Below, piece by piece: positions 26,001-33,307 of a stretch of 64,000 nucleotides of DNA. The notes under the pieces are model-generated. The model did no database searches and was not told where the DNA came from. It was given only the letters and a program-made list of their open reading frames with translations. The first letter of the stretch is position 1. Each line of letters begins with the position of its first letter. The DNA is from Flagellimonas sp. MMG031. GTDB lineage: Bacteria; Bacteroidota; Bacteroidia; Flavobacteriales; Flavobacteriaceae. A program made the position numbers and the translations under genes. The stretch lies in contig NZ_CP157804.1 in assembly GCF_040112705.1 (NCBI RefSeq), positions 1,056,501 through 1,120,500 of the forward strand, given 5' to 3'.

Positions 26001-28489
26001 CACAAATGGTATTGAATGAAAGGGATAAAGTGCTAATAACTCACTTACATGATTATTCAGACTGGGTGGTAACATTTGATAAGAATATGGGGCCAGAGGT
26101 ATATGACCAACCCTCAAATGGTGAGGATATTCCATTTTTATTGGATTATGTACCTGGTGAAGAAGTTTCAGGAATATCATCTTATTTAACTACAAGGCCA
26201 ACATCAGAGGTACTAGGGTTAATAGGCCCTCATTTTAAGGAGTTTGACTTGGACATTCACAATGAAGAACATCAAGTAAAAATTAAATCTCTTTTGGAAG
26301 ATCTAAGGGCTTTAAGTAGCTCATTGGTATTACAACTCAACTCATCTAAAAACAAGGCATTCGAGGTAATTGGTTCTGCTTTTACAAAGAGGGTGTTGGA
26401 AAAGAAAGGATTTTTAGAAAACGGCATTTTAATACCTATCGATTTACATCAAAATTTATTTAACCAAAATAGTTTTGAAAGTAAAAGTAGGGCAGATAGT
26501 TTGTTGGTGTCTATGGACCCAGAGAAAAGGGAAATTCTCATTACTGTTATAGAAATTAAGTGCAGGAAGACGCTTAATGAAACAGAACGTGAAGACTTGA
26601 AAATGAAAATGACGGAACAGATTGAAAACACTATAGAGGTATTAAGATTCCATTTCGACCCACAATACAATCTCTCTAACGATAGGTTGGATAGGGAAAT
26701 AAAAAATAAGGAGCTACGTGGATTACTTGGCTTTTATATAAATAGGTCAAATCGTTATAACTATTTGAGTGATTTGGTATATGATAATTATAACGACTTC
26801 TTGTTGGATTTAGATTTAGGTTATAGTTTAAAATTCAATAAAGTAGGTGTTATTTACGATTTTTCTACATCAAAAAAACATCTCAAAGAAATAGTTGATG
26901 GCGATATAACCATGTTTACGATGGGCAAAGATTTAATCGAAGATATTTTAGATTCCGATTCCGATTTGAATACCATTCGATTAGAAGGAGATGACTTGGG
27001 CAATGAGTTAATAGAAGCTTTAGGAATAGATAATAGAATGAAAACATTTAGTCAAAAGCTTAAAAAATCCCAATCACTCAAAGAAGGGGAAAATAAACCT
27101 AAAAAAGAGCAAGCTAACAAGTCTGAAGAACTAGATGTGAAACCAGAAGAAAAATCGATTCAGTCAAACGACTTGATTCAAGAACAAGAAGTTGTATATG
27201 AGCCTCAAGAGCTTATTACAACACCTAGTGAAAGTAAAATAACAAATTCTGATAAACCTTATTCGGAACCCGATTTTGAAATATTTATAGGTAACTCTAG
27301 ACCTTCTTCACAGTATGGAATTTTAGGTGAAACAGCGCATCAAAACAAAAAAATCGCTATTGATTTAAGTGGGGTTAATACAATTAGTCTATTTGGAGTT
27401 CAAGGCGGTGGAAAAAGTTATTCCATTGGCACATTAACTGAAATGGTATTAAAACAATTTAGTAATGTAAATAAGATACCATCACCACTAGCGGGAGTGA
27501 TATTCCATTACAGTGAGAGTATGGATTATGAACCGGAGTTTACATCAATGATTCAACCTAACGACCAAGAAAATGAAATAAGGATTTTAAAGGAAGTTTA
27601 TAATGTAGAGCCGGATAATATTGATGATATTATAATTCTATGTCCTGAGCGTAAAGTGGAAGAACGTAGGAATCAGTTTCCATCGGTTGAAGTTGCACCA
27701 TTATTGTTTAACCCCAATGAATTATCTATAAAGGATTGGCAGTTTTTGATGAATGCAGTGGGTAATACTTCAGATTATATCAACGAAATTAATTTCATTT
27801 TAGAAGAATTATTTGATTCAAACAATTTAAATGTACCTACATTAAATCAAGAAATAAGTGGTAGTGAACTATTGTCTAAAAGAGATAAAACCTTAGCAAC
27901 CCGCAGAATTAGATTTGCCTCAAAATATGTAAAAGATGTAAATCATCTATCAGAGTATCTACAACCATCAAAACTTATCATAATTGATATGAGAGATGAG
28001 TTCATCCATAAAGATCAGGCACTAGGGTTATTTGTAACGGCATTAGATATTTTTTCCTCAACAAACAGTTCAGAAAATCAATTTAATAAGTTCATTGTAT
28101 TTGATGAAGCTCATAAATACATGGATAATAAAGATTTGACTGGAAACATTGTTACAGCTATTCGAGAAATGAGACACAAAGGGGTGAGTATATTAATTGC
28201 TAGTCAAGACCCGCCAAGTTTGCCAAATGAAATTATTGAATTAAGCTCAATAGTATTATTGCATAAGTTTAACAGTCCACAATGGTTAAAGCATATTCAA
28301 AAATCTATTACCCAACTAGCAAATCTGTCACCAGCAGACATGAGTATTTTAAAACCAGGAGAAGGATTCTTGTGGGCATCAAAAGCAACTGAAAAGCGGG
28401 TAACAAATCAACCAGTAAAAATAATAACAAGACCAAGAGTAACTAAACATGGTGGAGCAACAATTAATGCTGTTAAAAAGGATGGATAG
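23060..28489 (+). CDS. Giant HerA/FtsK-like ATPase with internal nuclease-like motif (MAD8/DptH-like)
   Basis: A 1809-residue protein. The C-terminal 400 residues form a HerA-type ATPase: Walker A GVQGGGKSYS near 1446, Walker B FIVFDEAHKYM near 1678, then IREMRHKGVSILIASQDP as sensor. Near 1135-1170, SRADSLLVSMD followed by ITVIEIKCRK gives the D...ExK spacing of PD-(D/E)xK nucleases. A charged linker (about 1330-1400) separates the two parts. The N-terminal 1100 residues are unrecognised. HerA-type motors pump or translocate along DNA; together with the nuclease-like motif this could be the DNA-processing effector. The size and C-terminal ATPase recall DptH. The gene is strongly AT-rich. Confidence 0.78.
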   Translation: MIINTYYKEIIDLVIDLHQEELHNAKPGHCMKIAGLAFKELNVLCDKINELFPEIDTYIISEVNINEKCISATKLIELRNNQYKPLLILIPSNSRTAAEDSYGNATFKELSLEGVETKLVNKLINEIPVEFKYSIIEDIIDFIGQDNLKNTQIINFLISLKEIGYSDESIGNNLYKLNLIPDTKLLEDSNKIRSRIKFNSDCVEVLSNFDKPMIDRIADMPIESNTLQSEIVDFIKKEDQLNTKQEIAETIFQKYQNLNFSNWKISDLEIDFSKVKLSVEEIKSSDFKTENDRKILYANPNSASKIKIRFSTNPNPNQISDLKYFKIVLMAVDGGRGEEISVLRKLKKTANNRPYRDAIVELEPNQIDDGAYFIKVLAENEFGEILNNDDDFKEIKIQEVWEEELKNNPESSKDEFQFKLTCDSEDFDFVVDDTIDREDNQRKDKVKSVLQAFLNHRIYDLKHENEPAIPEPIEPSNCWLDDKKVSHTSVFHINYSPNHNYQILLSSKLRTIEKVFLDNAGYLGYVKVDLNNNASFTNFNDSKFIESKLTLSAPETVLSLRTKVFKRIQESNENNDGVFETADIFNFKEDISNYISAYTAWTSELQNQISNTEISEEDKADLIDLVCELQFLDVVKLDTKLPDGKKIEALLFSPLHPLRLAWILQLLDVFFKWEQETLGFSKYKEAWSNNLEVLFNNEFSYSNNPLVIVGNQSLKNYNYSGELAHGWGLYLEGVDNKLSKSFTSISRQLLHYFRGLFNITKENYIDTDISKRQVVTHIKNYLKQHPYVDKLILNLVNAGDANVFSDALIELEKENDFSNTKYEIRLFKDSDKIIEHGDALKSLLNPQSIISEEAEVFSQPSKNRLFPKLRFSINNISDYLKNPLKFNAHISFLISPFPIKIELVKPDLDTRNFYVNGIVTDHTVNVENDDNRFKWNRFIKGNNLPIVYSNLGQLGIQLFENMQSFTSCALKLEYTEAIPSTQMVLNERDKVLITHLHDYSDWVVTFDKNMGPEVYDQPSNGEDIPFLLDYVPGEEVSGISSYLTTRPTSEVLGLIGPHFKEFDLDIHNEEHQVKIKSLLEDLRALSSSLVLQLNSSKNKAFEVIGSAFTKRVLEKKGFLENGILIPIDLHQNLFNQNSFESKSRADSLLVSMDPEKREILITVIEIKCRKTLNETEREDLKMKMTEQIENTIEVLRFHFDPQYNLSNDRLDREIKNKELRGLLGFYINRSNRYNYLSDLVYDNYNDFLLDLDLGYSLKFNKVGVIYDFSTSKKHLKEIVDGDITMFTMGKDLIEDILDSDSDLNTIRLEGDDLGNELIEALGIDNRMKTFSQKLKKSQSLKEGENKPKKEQANKSEELDVKPEEKSIQSNDLIQEQEVVYEPQELITTPSESKITNSDKPYSEPDFEIFIGNSRPSSQYGILGETAHQNKKIAIDLSGVNTISLFGVQGGGKSYSIGTLTEMVLKQFSNVNKIPSPLAGVIFHYSESMDYEPEFTSMIQPNDQENEIRILKEVYNVEPDNIDDIIILCPERKVEERRNQFPSVEVAPLLFNPNELSIKDWQFLMNAVGNTSDYINEINFILEELFDSNNLNVPTLNQEISGSELLSKRDKTLATRRIRFASKYVKDVNHLSEYLQPSKLIIIDMRDEFIHKDQALGLFVTALDIFSSTNSSENQFNKFIVFDEAHKYMDNKDLTGNIVTAIREMRHKGVSILIASQDPPSLPNEIIELSSIVLLHKFNSPQWLKHIQKSITQLANLSPADMSILKPGEGFLWASKATEKRVTNQPVKIITRPRVTKHGGATINAVKKDG

Positions 28490-29192
28490 TTATTTCATCA
28501 CAAATAAGGGGGCGCGTAAATCCAACCAAGATGTCGTGTTGGTCAAAAGTCTAGGTAAGTACAATAACCTATACCTTTTGGCAGATGGCATGGGAGGATA
28601 CAAGAATGGAGCTTATGCCGCAAACTTTATCACTTCAAACCTATATGAAGAGTTAAAGTCTCTTCAAAATATTGATAGGGAAAGCATTCAAAAAAAGGTG
28701 AACAAAACAACAAAAGCTCTAACGCTTGAAAATGAAAAGCTAGAATCTAAAATGGGCGCAACATTGGGAGGAGTTATTCAGAGTAGTAATGACCTGCACT
28801 GTTTTTGGGTTGGTGATGTAAAAATTTGGCATATAAAACATGGTCAAATAGTTTTTGAATCAGTAGAGCATAATTTAAAAAATGAATTAATTGAAAATAA
28901 GGTTTTTGTAGAAGCAAGCAACGCAAAGAAATACAATCATATTGTAACTAGAGCAATTCAAAATGATATCAAGAAAGCAAAGATTGGCTATAAATTAATT
29001 ATAGATTTTAAACCTGGGGATTATGTATTGATAGCTTCAGATGGTGTAACAGACGTTTTGGGCGTCCATCAATTGCTAGAAATTGTAAATTCAAAACAAA
29101 AAGAAACAGACAAACTTTCTCAATTGGACGATTGGTTACAAAAAAATGCACAGGATAATTATTCGTTGATTTCAATATTTCAAGGTTCCTAA
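28482..29192 (+). CDS. PP2C-type Ser/Thr protein phosphatase
   Basis: A 236-residue protein with PP2C metal and phosphate motifs in order: GARKSNQD, LLADGMGGYKNG, GATLGG, ASDGVTDVL and QDNYSLI. The start is set at ATG 28482, which places the fold at the N-terminus and overlaps the ATPase gene by 8 bp; an upstream in-frame codon at 28449 is possible. As the last gene of an operon containing a kinase, it is the natural antagonist that would reset phosphorylated components. I do not recall a PP2C as a standard MADS subunit, so this may mark a variant. Confidence 0.88.
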   Translation: MDSYFITNKGARKSNQDVVLVKSLGKYNNLYLLADGMGGYKNGAYAANFITSNLYEELKSLQNIDRESIQKKVNKTTKALTLENEKLESKMGATLGGVIQSSNDLHCFWVGDVKIWHIKHGQIVFESVEHNLKNELIENKVFVEASNAKKYNHIVTRAIQNDIKKAKIGYKLIIDFKPGDYVLIASDGVTDVLGVHQLLEIVNSKQKETDKLSQLDDWLQKNAQDNYSLISIFQGS

Positions 29193-29267
29193 GAAATGAT
29201 ATTTAACTTTTCGAAGATTGTAACCCTCCCTTTTCTCGGACTATTGGTTAGACGATTTTTATCTGTT

Positions 29268-29291
29268 CTTCCAAGCAAGCTTGTTTGGAAG
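29268..29291. repeat. Palindrome after the defence operon
   Basis: CTTCCAAGCAAG followed directly by CTTGTTTGGAAG, a 24-bp palindrome with one mismatch, between the convergent phosphatase and phosphoesterase genes. It may act as a two-way terminator, though no T run follows. Confidence 0.4.
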
Positions 29292-29327
29292 AGAATTCCT
29301 TTTCATAACGTTCCGAGGTGATTCCAA

Positions 29328-30086
29328 TCATAGGCTGATCACTGAATTATAAGAGAATTGTATATGTTCACCCATCTGTACATAACCCAATTGGTTGGTC
29401 GTAAGCGTGGTGCTTCCCATTTTAAAAGGTTCCGTGTTGGAATGATGGTGACCAAAGATCCAATAATGAGGACCATTAGTTTTTATAAGATCTTCCAGTT
29501 CAATGGCAAATGCTTCGTTAAGGGGATCACCTAAGTATTTCTTTGGATAATTGTAAAAAGTGGGTACATGATGTGTGATAACAACCTTCTGTTTATTGTT
29601 CTTTTGCAAGGTCTTTCTCAAAAAGATGGCGTCATCCTGATTTAGGGAATTATAATCAGAAGTGGTCAGTAATTGCCCGTTGTTTCTAATAGTTCTGAAA
29701 TCTGAAAGCGTTCCAATGATGAGCTTTTGATTTTTATCCGAGAGTTGGGTCCAAAGAGTGGTAAAAATCAATTCCACATCATCGACTAGCACGGTTTGAT
29801 TGTTTAGTAAATAGATATTGTCCCGTATCTTTTCTTTGAAGTTTCCAGTCCTGTACTTGATGTCGGATCCGTAGTATTCATGATTGCCCGGAATCCAGTA
29901 TACCTGTTGGAACTTTTGGGATAGGTCATCGAAAAACCAATCAAATTTGTCCAATAAAGAAAACATTACGATGTCTCCTGCCATGACCAGGATATCCGCA
30001 TTGGGTCTGATGGGATTGTCCTGAATGAATTGTTTATTTTCAGGGAATTCCAAATGAAGGTCCGACAGATATTGGATTGTAGCCAT
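29328..30086 (-). CDS. Metallophosphoesterase (calcineurin-like)
   Basis: A 252-residue protein with the full metal signature of the family: YLSDLHLEF (D-x-H), MAGDIV (G-D-x), PGNHEYY (GNHE), VITHHVP and FGHHHS. It acts on phosphomonoester or phosphodiester bonds; the substrate is unknown. It is convergent with the defence operon and lies between it and the integrase, so it is probably element cargo. A role in defence is possible but unsupported. Confidence 0.88.
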   Translation of the reverse strand: MATIQYLSDLHLEFPENKQFIQDNPIRPNADILVMAGDIVMFSLLDKFDWFFDDLSQKFQQVYWIPGNHEYYGSDIKYRTGNFKEKIRDNIYLLNNQTVLVDDVELIFTTLWTQLSDKNQKLIIGTLSDFRTIRNNGQLLTTSDYNSLNQDDAIFLRKTLQKNNKQKVVITHHVPTFYNYPKKYLGDPLNEAFAIELEDLIKTNGPHYWIFGHHHSNTEPFKMGSTTLTTNQLGYVQMGEHIQFSYNSVISL

Positions 30087-30383
30087 GATGATTTTTGTCT
30101 TGTAAAGTTCGATAAATTAAAATTCCTCAAGGAATTGTGTTGTGTTTAACCCATTATTTTTACTGCTAAGCGGTAATTATTGGTTTATCTTGCTTATGAA
30201 CTCATCTATTATGTCTAGAAAATCTTTTTTTACCGCCATGGCGGTAAAAAATTAATGTTTGTTGATTTTTAATCAGACATTCCTATTCATTGCTTTAGTG
30301 CGTTGATTTAATCAAGAATCACTAAGAAAGAAAGTTGAAATGTCCAAATCAATGAAAACCGAATAAGTGTTGAATTAAAAGAT
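30087..30383. other. Intergenic region between phosphoesterase and integrase
   Basis: About 300 bp with no gene. It contains the perfect palindrome at 30226-30251 and the upstream region of the phosphoesterase. Confidence 0.5.
30226..30251. repeat. Perfect 26-bp palindrome
   Basis: TTTTTTACCGCCA followed by its exact reverse complement TGGCGGTAAAAAA. A related GCGGTAATTA half occurs 60 bp upstream at about 30169. It may be a two-way terminator or a binding site for a dimeric regulator or recombinase. Confidence 0.7.
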
Positions 30384-31619
30384 TCAAATGGACTTGGCAA
30401 ACTCCAATAGGGCAGGGTCATTTTTCAATTTTTCCATATCATCTGAAATTTTACTGTCCAATACCTTGGCATAGATCTGGGTCGTCTTCAAAGAGGTATG
30501 GCCAAGCATTTTGCTAACCGATTCAATCGGAACACCATTGGAAAGGGTAACGGTTGTCGCAAAGGTGTGTCTGGCCAAATGCGTGGTTAACGTCTTTTTG
30601 ATCTTGCATGCCGTGGCGATTTCCTTGAGATAGGAATTAGTGCGCTGGTTTGTATATACCGGGAGCAATGTTTTTTTTTCGATTACCCTGGGATGTTCTT
30701 TGTACTTGTCGATAATGGCCTCTGGAACGCTCAACAGTGGAATGCTGCTCAGAACCTTGGTCTTCTTTCTTTTGGTCTTGATCCATTTGTTCCCTTTGAT
30801 GTCCTTGACCAGATCATCCTTGGTCAACTTTTCGATATCGGCGAATGCCAGTCCAGTATAGCAGCAGAATAAAAACATGTCGCGTACTGTATCAAGCCTT
30901 TCGAATTCAAATTCTTGCTTTAGCATCGCTTCCAGTTCCTCATGGGTCAGAAACTCACGTTCTTTTTGTTTCCAACTGGCCGACCAGTGGAAGAAAGGAT
31001 CCCGATCGATCCATTGGTTGGCATAGGCGATGCGAACAATTTTCTTGAAATTGACAATATATTTGGTCGCTGTATTGTGTGAAACCTTTTTTTGGCTCTT
31101 CAAATAATAATCAAAGCCTGTTATAAACTCATAATCGAGCTTTTTAAGCGGAAAATCCTTTTTTTGGTACTTGTATGCTATGTAATCTGAGATATGTGAT
31201 TTAGCTGCCTTATATCGCTGAAGTGTTCCGGCGGAATATTCTCGGCCCACTAAACTTTCCATTTGATCGTTGTGATCTTGGAATATTTCCAAGATCATAT
31301 ACTGTTTTTGGCCCTTGCCCAAAAAGATGTTCTTCACGGTATCGGCATCCACGTATTCTTCATTGCGGACCAGCTCGTCATAAATGAAAACACACTTAGC
31401 TTTCAAAGTGTCAAAGAATCGGTTCAGCACTAGTATTTCTGGGCCTTTACCGCGAACCCTGCAATTGTCGGCATCCCATCTGGCTAGCTCGATTTGTTTG
31501 CCTGTGCTGAACTCAGCACGTTTCCCATCCAGCGTGATTCGGGCATAAATAATGGATTTTTTGGGTTCCTTAACTACCTTTCTCTTTGGGTAAAAGATGA
31601 CATTGATTGTTGAAAACAT
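30384..31619 (-). CDS. Tyrosine recombinase (Bacteroidetes element integrase)
   Basis: A 411-residue protein with an arm-binding N-terminus, a SAM-like core-binding domain and a C-terminal catalytic domain. The catalytic segment shows H-L-A-R (about 346-349), LGHTSLKTTQIY with the nucleophile Tyr near 383, and a basic beta-hairpin (KTKRKKTKV). The usual first catalytic Arg is absent: the sequence reads CCYTGLAFADIEKL. The same absence is known for IntDOT of CTnDOT. It closes the accessory region containing the defence operon and lies about 250 bp from a tRNA-Asp fragment. Its own att sites were not identified. Confidence 0.9.
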   Translation of the reverse strand: MFSTINVIFYPKRKVVKEPKKSIIYARITLDGKRAEFSTGKQIELARWDADNCRVRGKGPEILVLNRFFDTLKAKCVFIYDELVRNEEYVDADTVKNIFLGKGQKQYMILEIFQDHNDQMESLVGREYSAGTLQRYKAAKSHISDYIAYKYQKKDFPLKKLDYEFITGFDYYLKSQKKVSHNTATKYIVNFKKIVRIAYANQWIDRDPFFHWSASWKQKEREFLTHEELEAMLKQEFEFERLDTVRDMFLFCCYTGLAFADIEKLTKDDLVKDIKGNKWIKTKRKKTKVLSSIPLLSVPEAIIDKYKEHPRVIEKKTLLPVYTNQRTNSYLKEIATACKIKKTLTTHLARHTFATTVTLSNGVPIESVSKMLGHTSLKTTQIYAKVLDSKISDDMEKLKNDPALLEFAKSI

Positions 31620-31723
31620 AAGAATAGGATTGATTTAACACTTTGAAGGTACAAAAAAGAGTCTTAAATAAATGTTAACAAATCCTCGCAATAAATTATA
31701 AAACAGTCAATTACAGCGATGGA

Positions 31724-31768
31724 GGTGCCTCTGAAAATGAAATCTTGAGAGGCACCGAATTAGGCACC
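31724..31768. repeat. Inverted and direct GGTGCC repeats next to integrase
   Basis: GGTGCCTCT (31724-31732) pairs with AGAGGCACC (31748-31756), and a further GGCACC follows at 31763. The location upstream of the integrase suggests integrase or accessory-factor binding sites, or the end of the left element. Confidence 0.45.
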
Positions 31769-31814
31769 TTTTAGATGGTGTTTTTTGATGTTTTTTGGTA
31801 TTAATGGAAATGAA

Positions 31815-31847
31815 AAAAGCCTGTAAATATTTCATTTACAGGCTTTT
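31815..31847 (-). terminator. Displaced original tRNA-Asp terminator
   Basis: A 14-bp stem (AAAAGCCTGTAAAT / ATTTACAGGCTTTT) with a 5-base loop, located 22 bp beyond the tRNA-Asp 3' fragment in the direction of tRNA transcription. It probably ended the tRNA transcript before the element separated the two. Confidence 0.65.
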
Positions 31848-31869
31848 GCATAAATTTGGAAATATTCCA

Positions 31870-31913
31870 AGCGGTCTGGACGGGACTCGAACCCGCGACC
31901 CCCTGCGTGACAG
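31870..31913 (-). repeat. att site (displaced 3' end of tRNA-Asp)
   Basis: 44 bp identical to 43937-43980, covering the T arm, 3' acceptor and anticodon-stem half of tRNA-Asp. It is not a functional tRNA because the 5' half is missing; identity stops at 31914. Confidence 0.92.
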
Positions 31914-32029
31914 TCGCAAATTATTGATTTTCAAATAGTTGCATTTAATTTCTTTTGTTTTGAAAATCAGTATTTTATGATTTTTCGCTTTTCTTTTAGC
32001 TTCCTTGGAACTACATTTAAGTACCCATT

Positions 32030-32052
32030 TGTTGTACCTATGTTGTACCCAA
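32030..32052. repeat. Integrase arm-type site, left
   Basis: The 23-bp direct repeat built from two GTTGTACC motifs 4 bp apart is identical to 43866-43888. A further GTACCCA lies just upstream. The position between att and the integrase start fits arm-site binding and autoregulation. Confidence 0.7.
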
Positions 32053-32064
32053 AACCAGAAATGT

Positions 32065-33274
32065 ATGTCTTCAATCAAAGTCGTTTTAAGAAAAAAAGCA
32101 TTGGCCAATGGCTCATTTCCCATCTTTTTAAGGGTGACCAAAAACCGTAGAACCAAATATTACCGCACTCCTTTGAATACGAATTTGGAGGAATGGAACG
32201 AAGATACGGGTTCTTTCAATGGAAAGAACGCAAATTATATTCAAAAGAATAGAGTGCTTTTGAAAATAAAAGACCGAGCCTTAAAAACCTACTATGACCT
32301 GGAGCTTGAAAAAGAAGATTTTACTCTTGACGATTTTGATAAACATTTTCGAGTAGACACCAATCCAGCTTCTCAGGATGTATTCCGGTTTTGGGACGAG
32401 ATTATACAGGAAATGCGTGACGCGGGCAGAATGGGTAACGCCAAGCTTTATCACGACGCCTCCAACTCAATCAAACGATTCATTGGTTTTAAAAGTCTAC
32501 GTTTTTCAGAAATTGATGCTACCTTTTTAAACAAGTATGATGCTTTTTTGCGCTCAAGAGGTGGCACGGATGGCGGAATAGGTGTAAAAATGCGAACGAT
32601 TCGTGCTATGTACAATAAAGCCTTAGAACGGAATATCTTCAAAGTAGAAAAGCATCCCTTCCAAGTCTACAAAATATCAAGACTGAAAGGCAAAGGCATT
32701 AAGAGAGCCTTGAATTTGGAACAGATTAATAAGATTCACAATCTTGATTTAACCAAGTATCCACATCTGGTCGATCACAGAAATTATTTCATGTTCAGTT
32801 TCTATTCTAGAGGGATGAACTTCGCGGATATGATTTGTCTGAAATGGAGCGACATCCATGGAGAGCGGATTAGATATATTCGTAATAAAACGAAACGCCC
32901 ATTTTCTGTAAAAATCAATCCGCCCTTGAGAGCCATTTTAGATCATTATCGAGAACACTCCCTGGGGACAAAGTATATTTTTCCAATTCTCTTACAACGA
33001 TTTGACCCCTTTGCAATTAGACCATCGCAAAAAGAAGACACTTGCCCAATATAACAAGGGTCTGAAAGAAATTGCTAAACTCTGTGGCATCAATCAGGCC
33101 TTAAGTTCCTACGTGGCTAGGCACAGTTATGCAAACTGCCTTAAACAAAAAGGGGTGGCCACGGATATTATTGGAGAATCGCTTGGGCATGCAGATATAA
33201 AGATTACCCAAGTATACCTCAAAGAATTGGGCAATGAAATTGTGGATGACGCCGTTGAAGTACTTTTTTCCTAA
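32065..33274 (+). pseudogene. Tyrosine integrase of the tRNA-Asp element, frameshifted
   Basis: Starting at ATG 32065 (MSSIKVVLRKK), the frame carries the arm-binding, core-binding and first catalytic parts, including the Arg in FYSRGMNFADM. It runs out of frame near 33010. The rest, with VARHSYAN and LGHADIKITQVY (the nucleophile Tyr), continues in the next frame to 33274. Deleting one C from the run of four in GACCCCTTTG restores RFDPLQLDHR. The gene therefore differs from intact by one base in a homopolymer, which could be a real mutation or a sequence error. It lies just inside the left att, as expected. Confidence 0.88.
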
Positions 33275-33307
33275 AAAAACAGCATAAAGGCTTCGCAATA
33301 TTAAGAC

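Larger units (their letters stand above)
3339..31640. mobile_element. Left accessory element carrying the defence operon (ends unresolved)
   Basis: Mobilisation (BfmA-like), ssb/radC, replication-type and regulatory genes at one end and an integrase at the other enclose the eight-gene defence operon. No matching att repeats were found, so the limits are approximate and the left end may lie outside the window. Confidence 0.45.

Noticed and set aside
11778..29192. BREX type 2 (Pgl) or DISARM locus
   Set aside because: No PglZ alkaline-phosphatase-fold protein, PglX-type single methylase, DrmA helicase or PLD protein is seen; only the NERD-kinase is shared with Pgl.
31870..31913. A second tRNA-Asp gene
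   Set aside because: Only the 3' 44 bp are present; it is the att duplicate.
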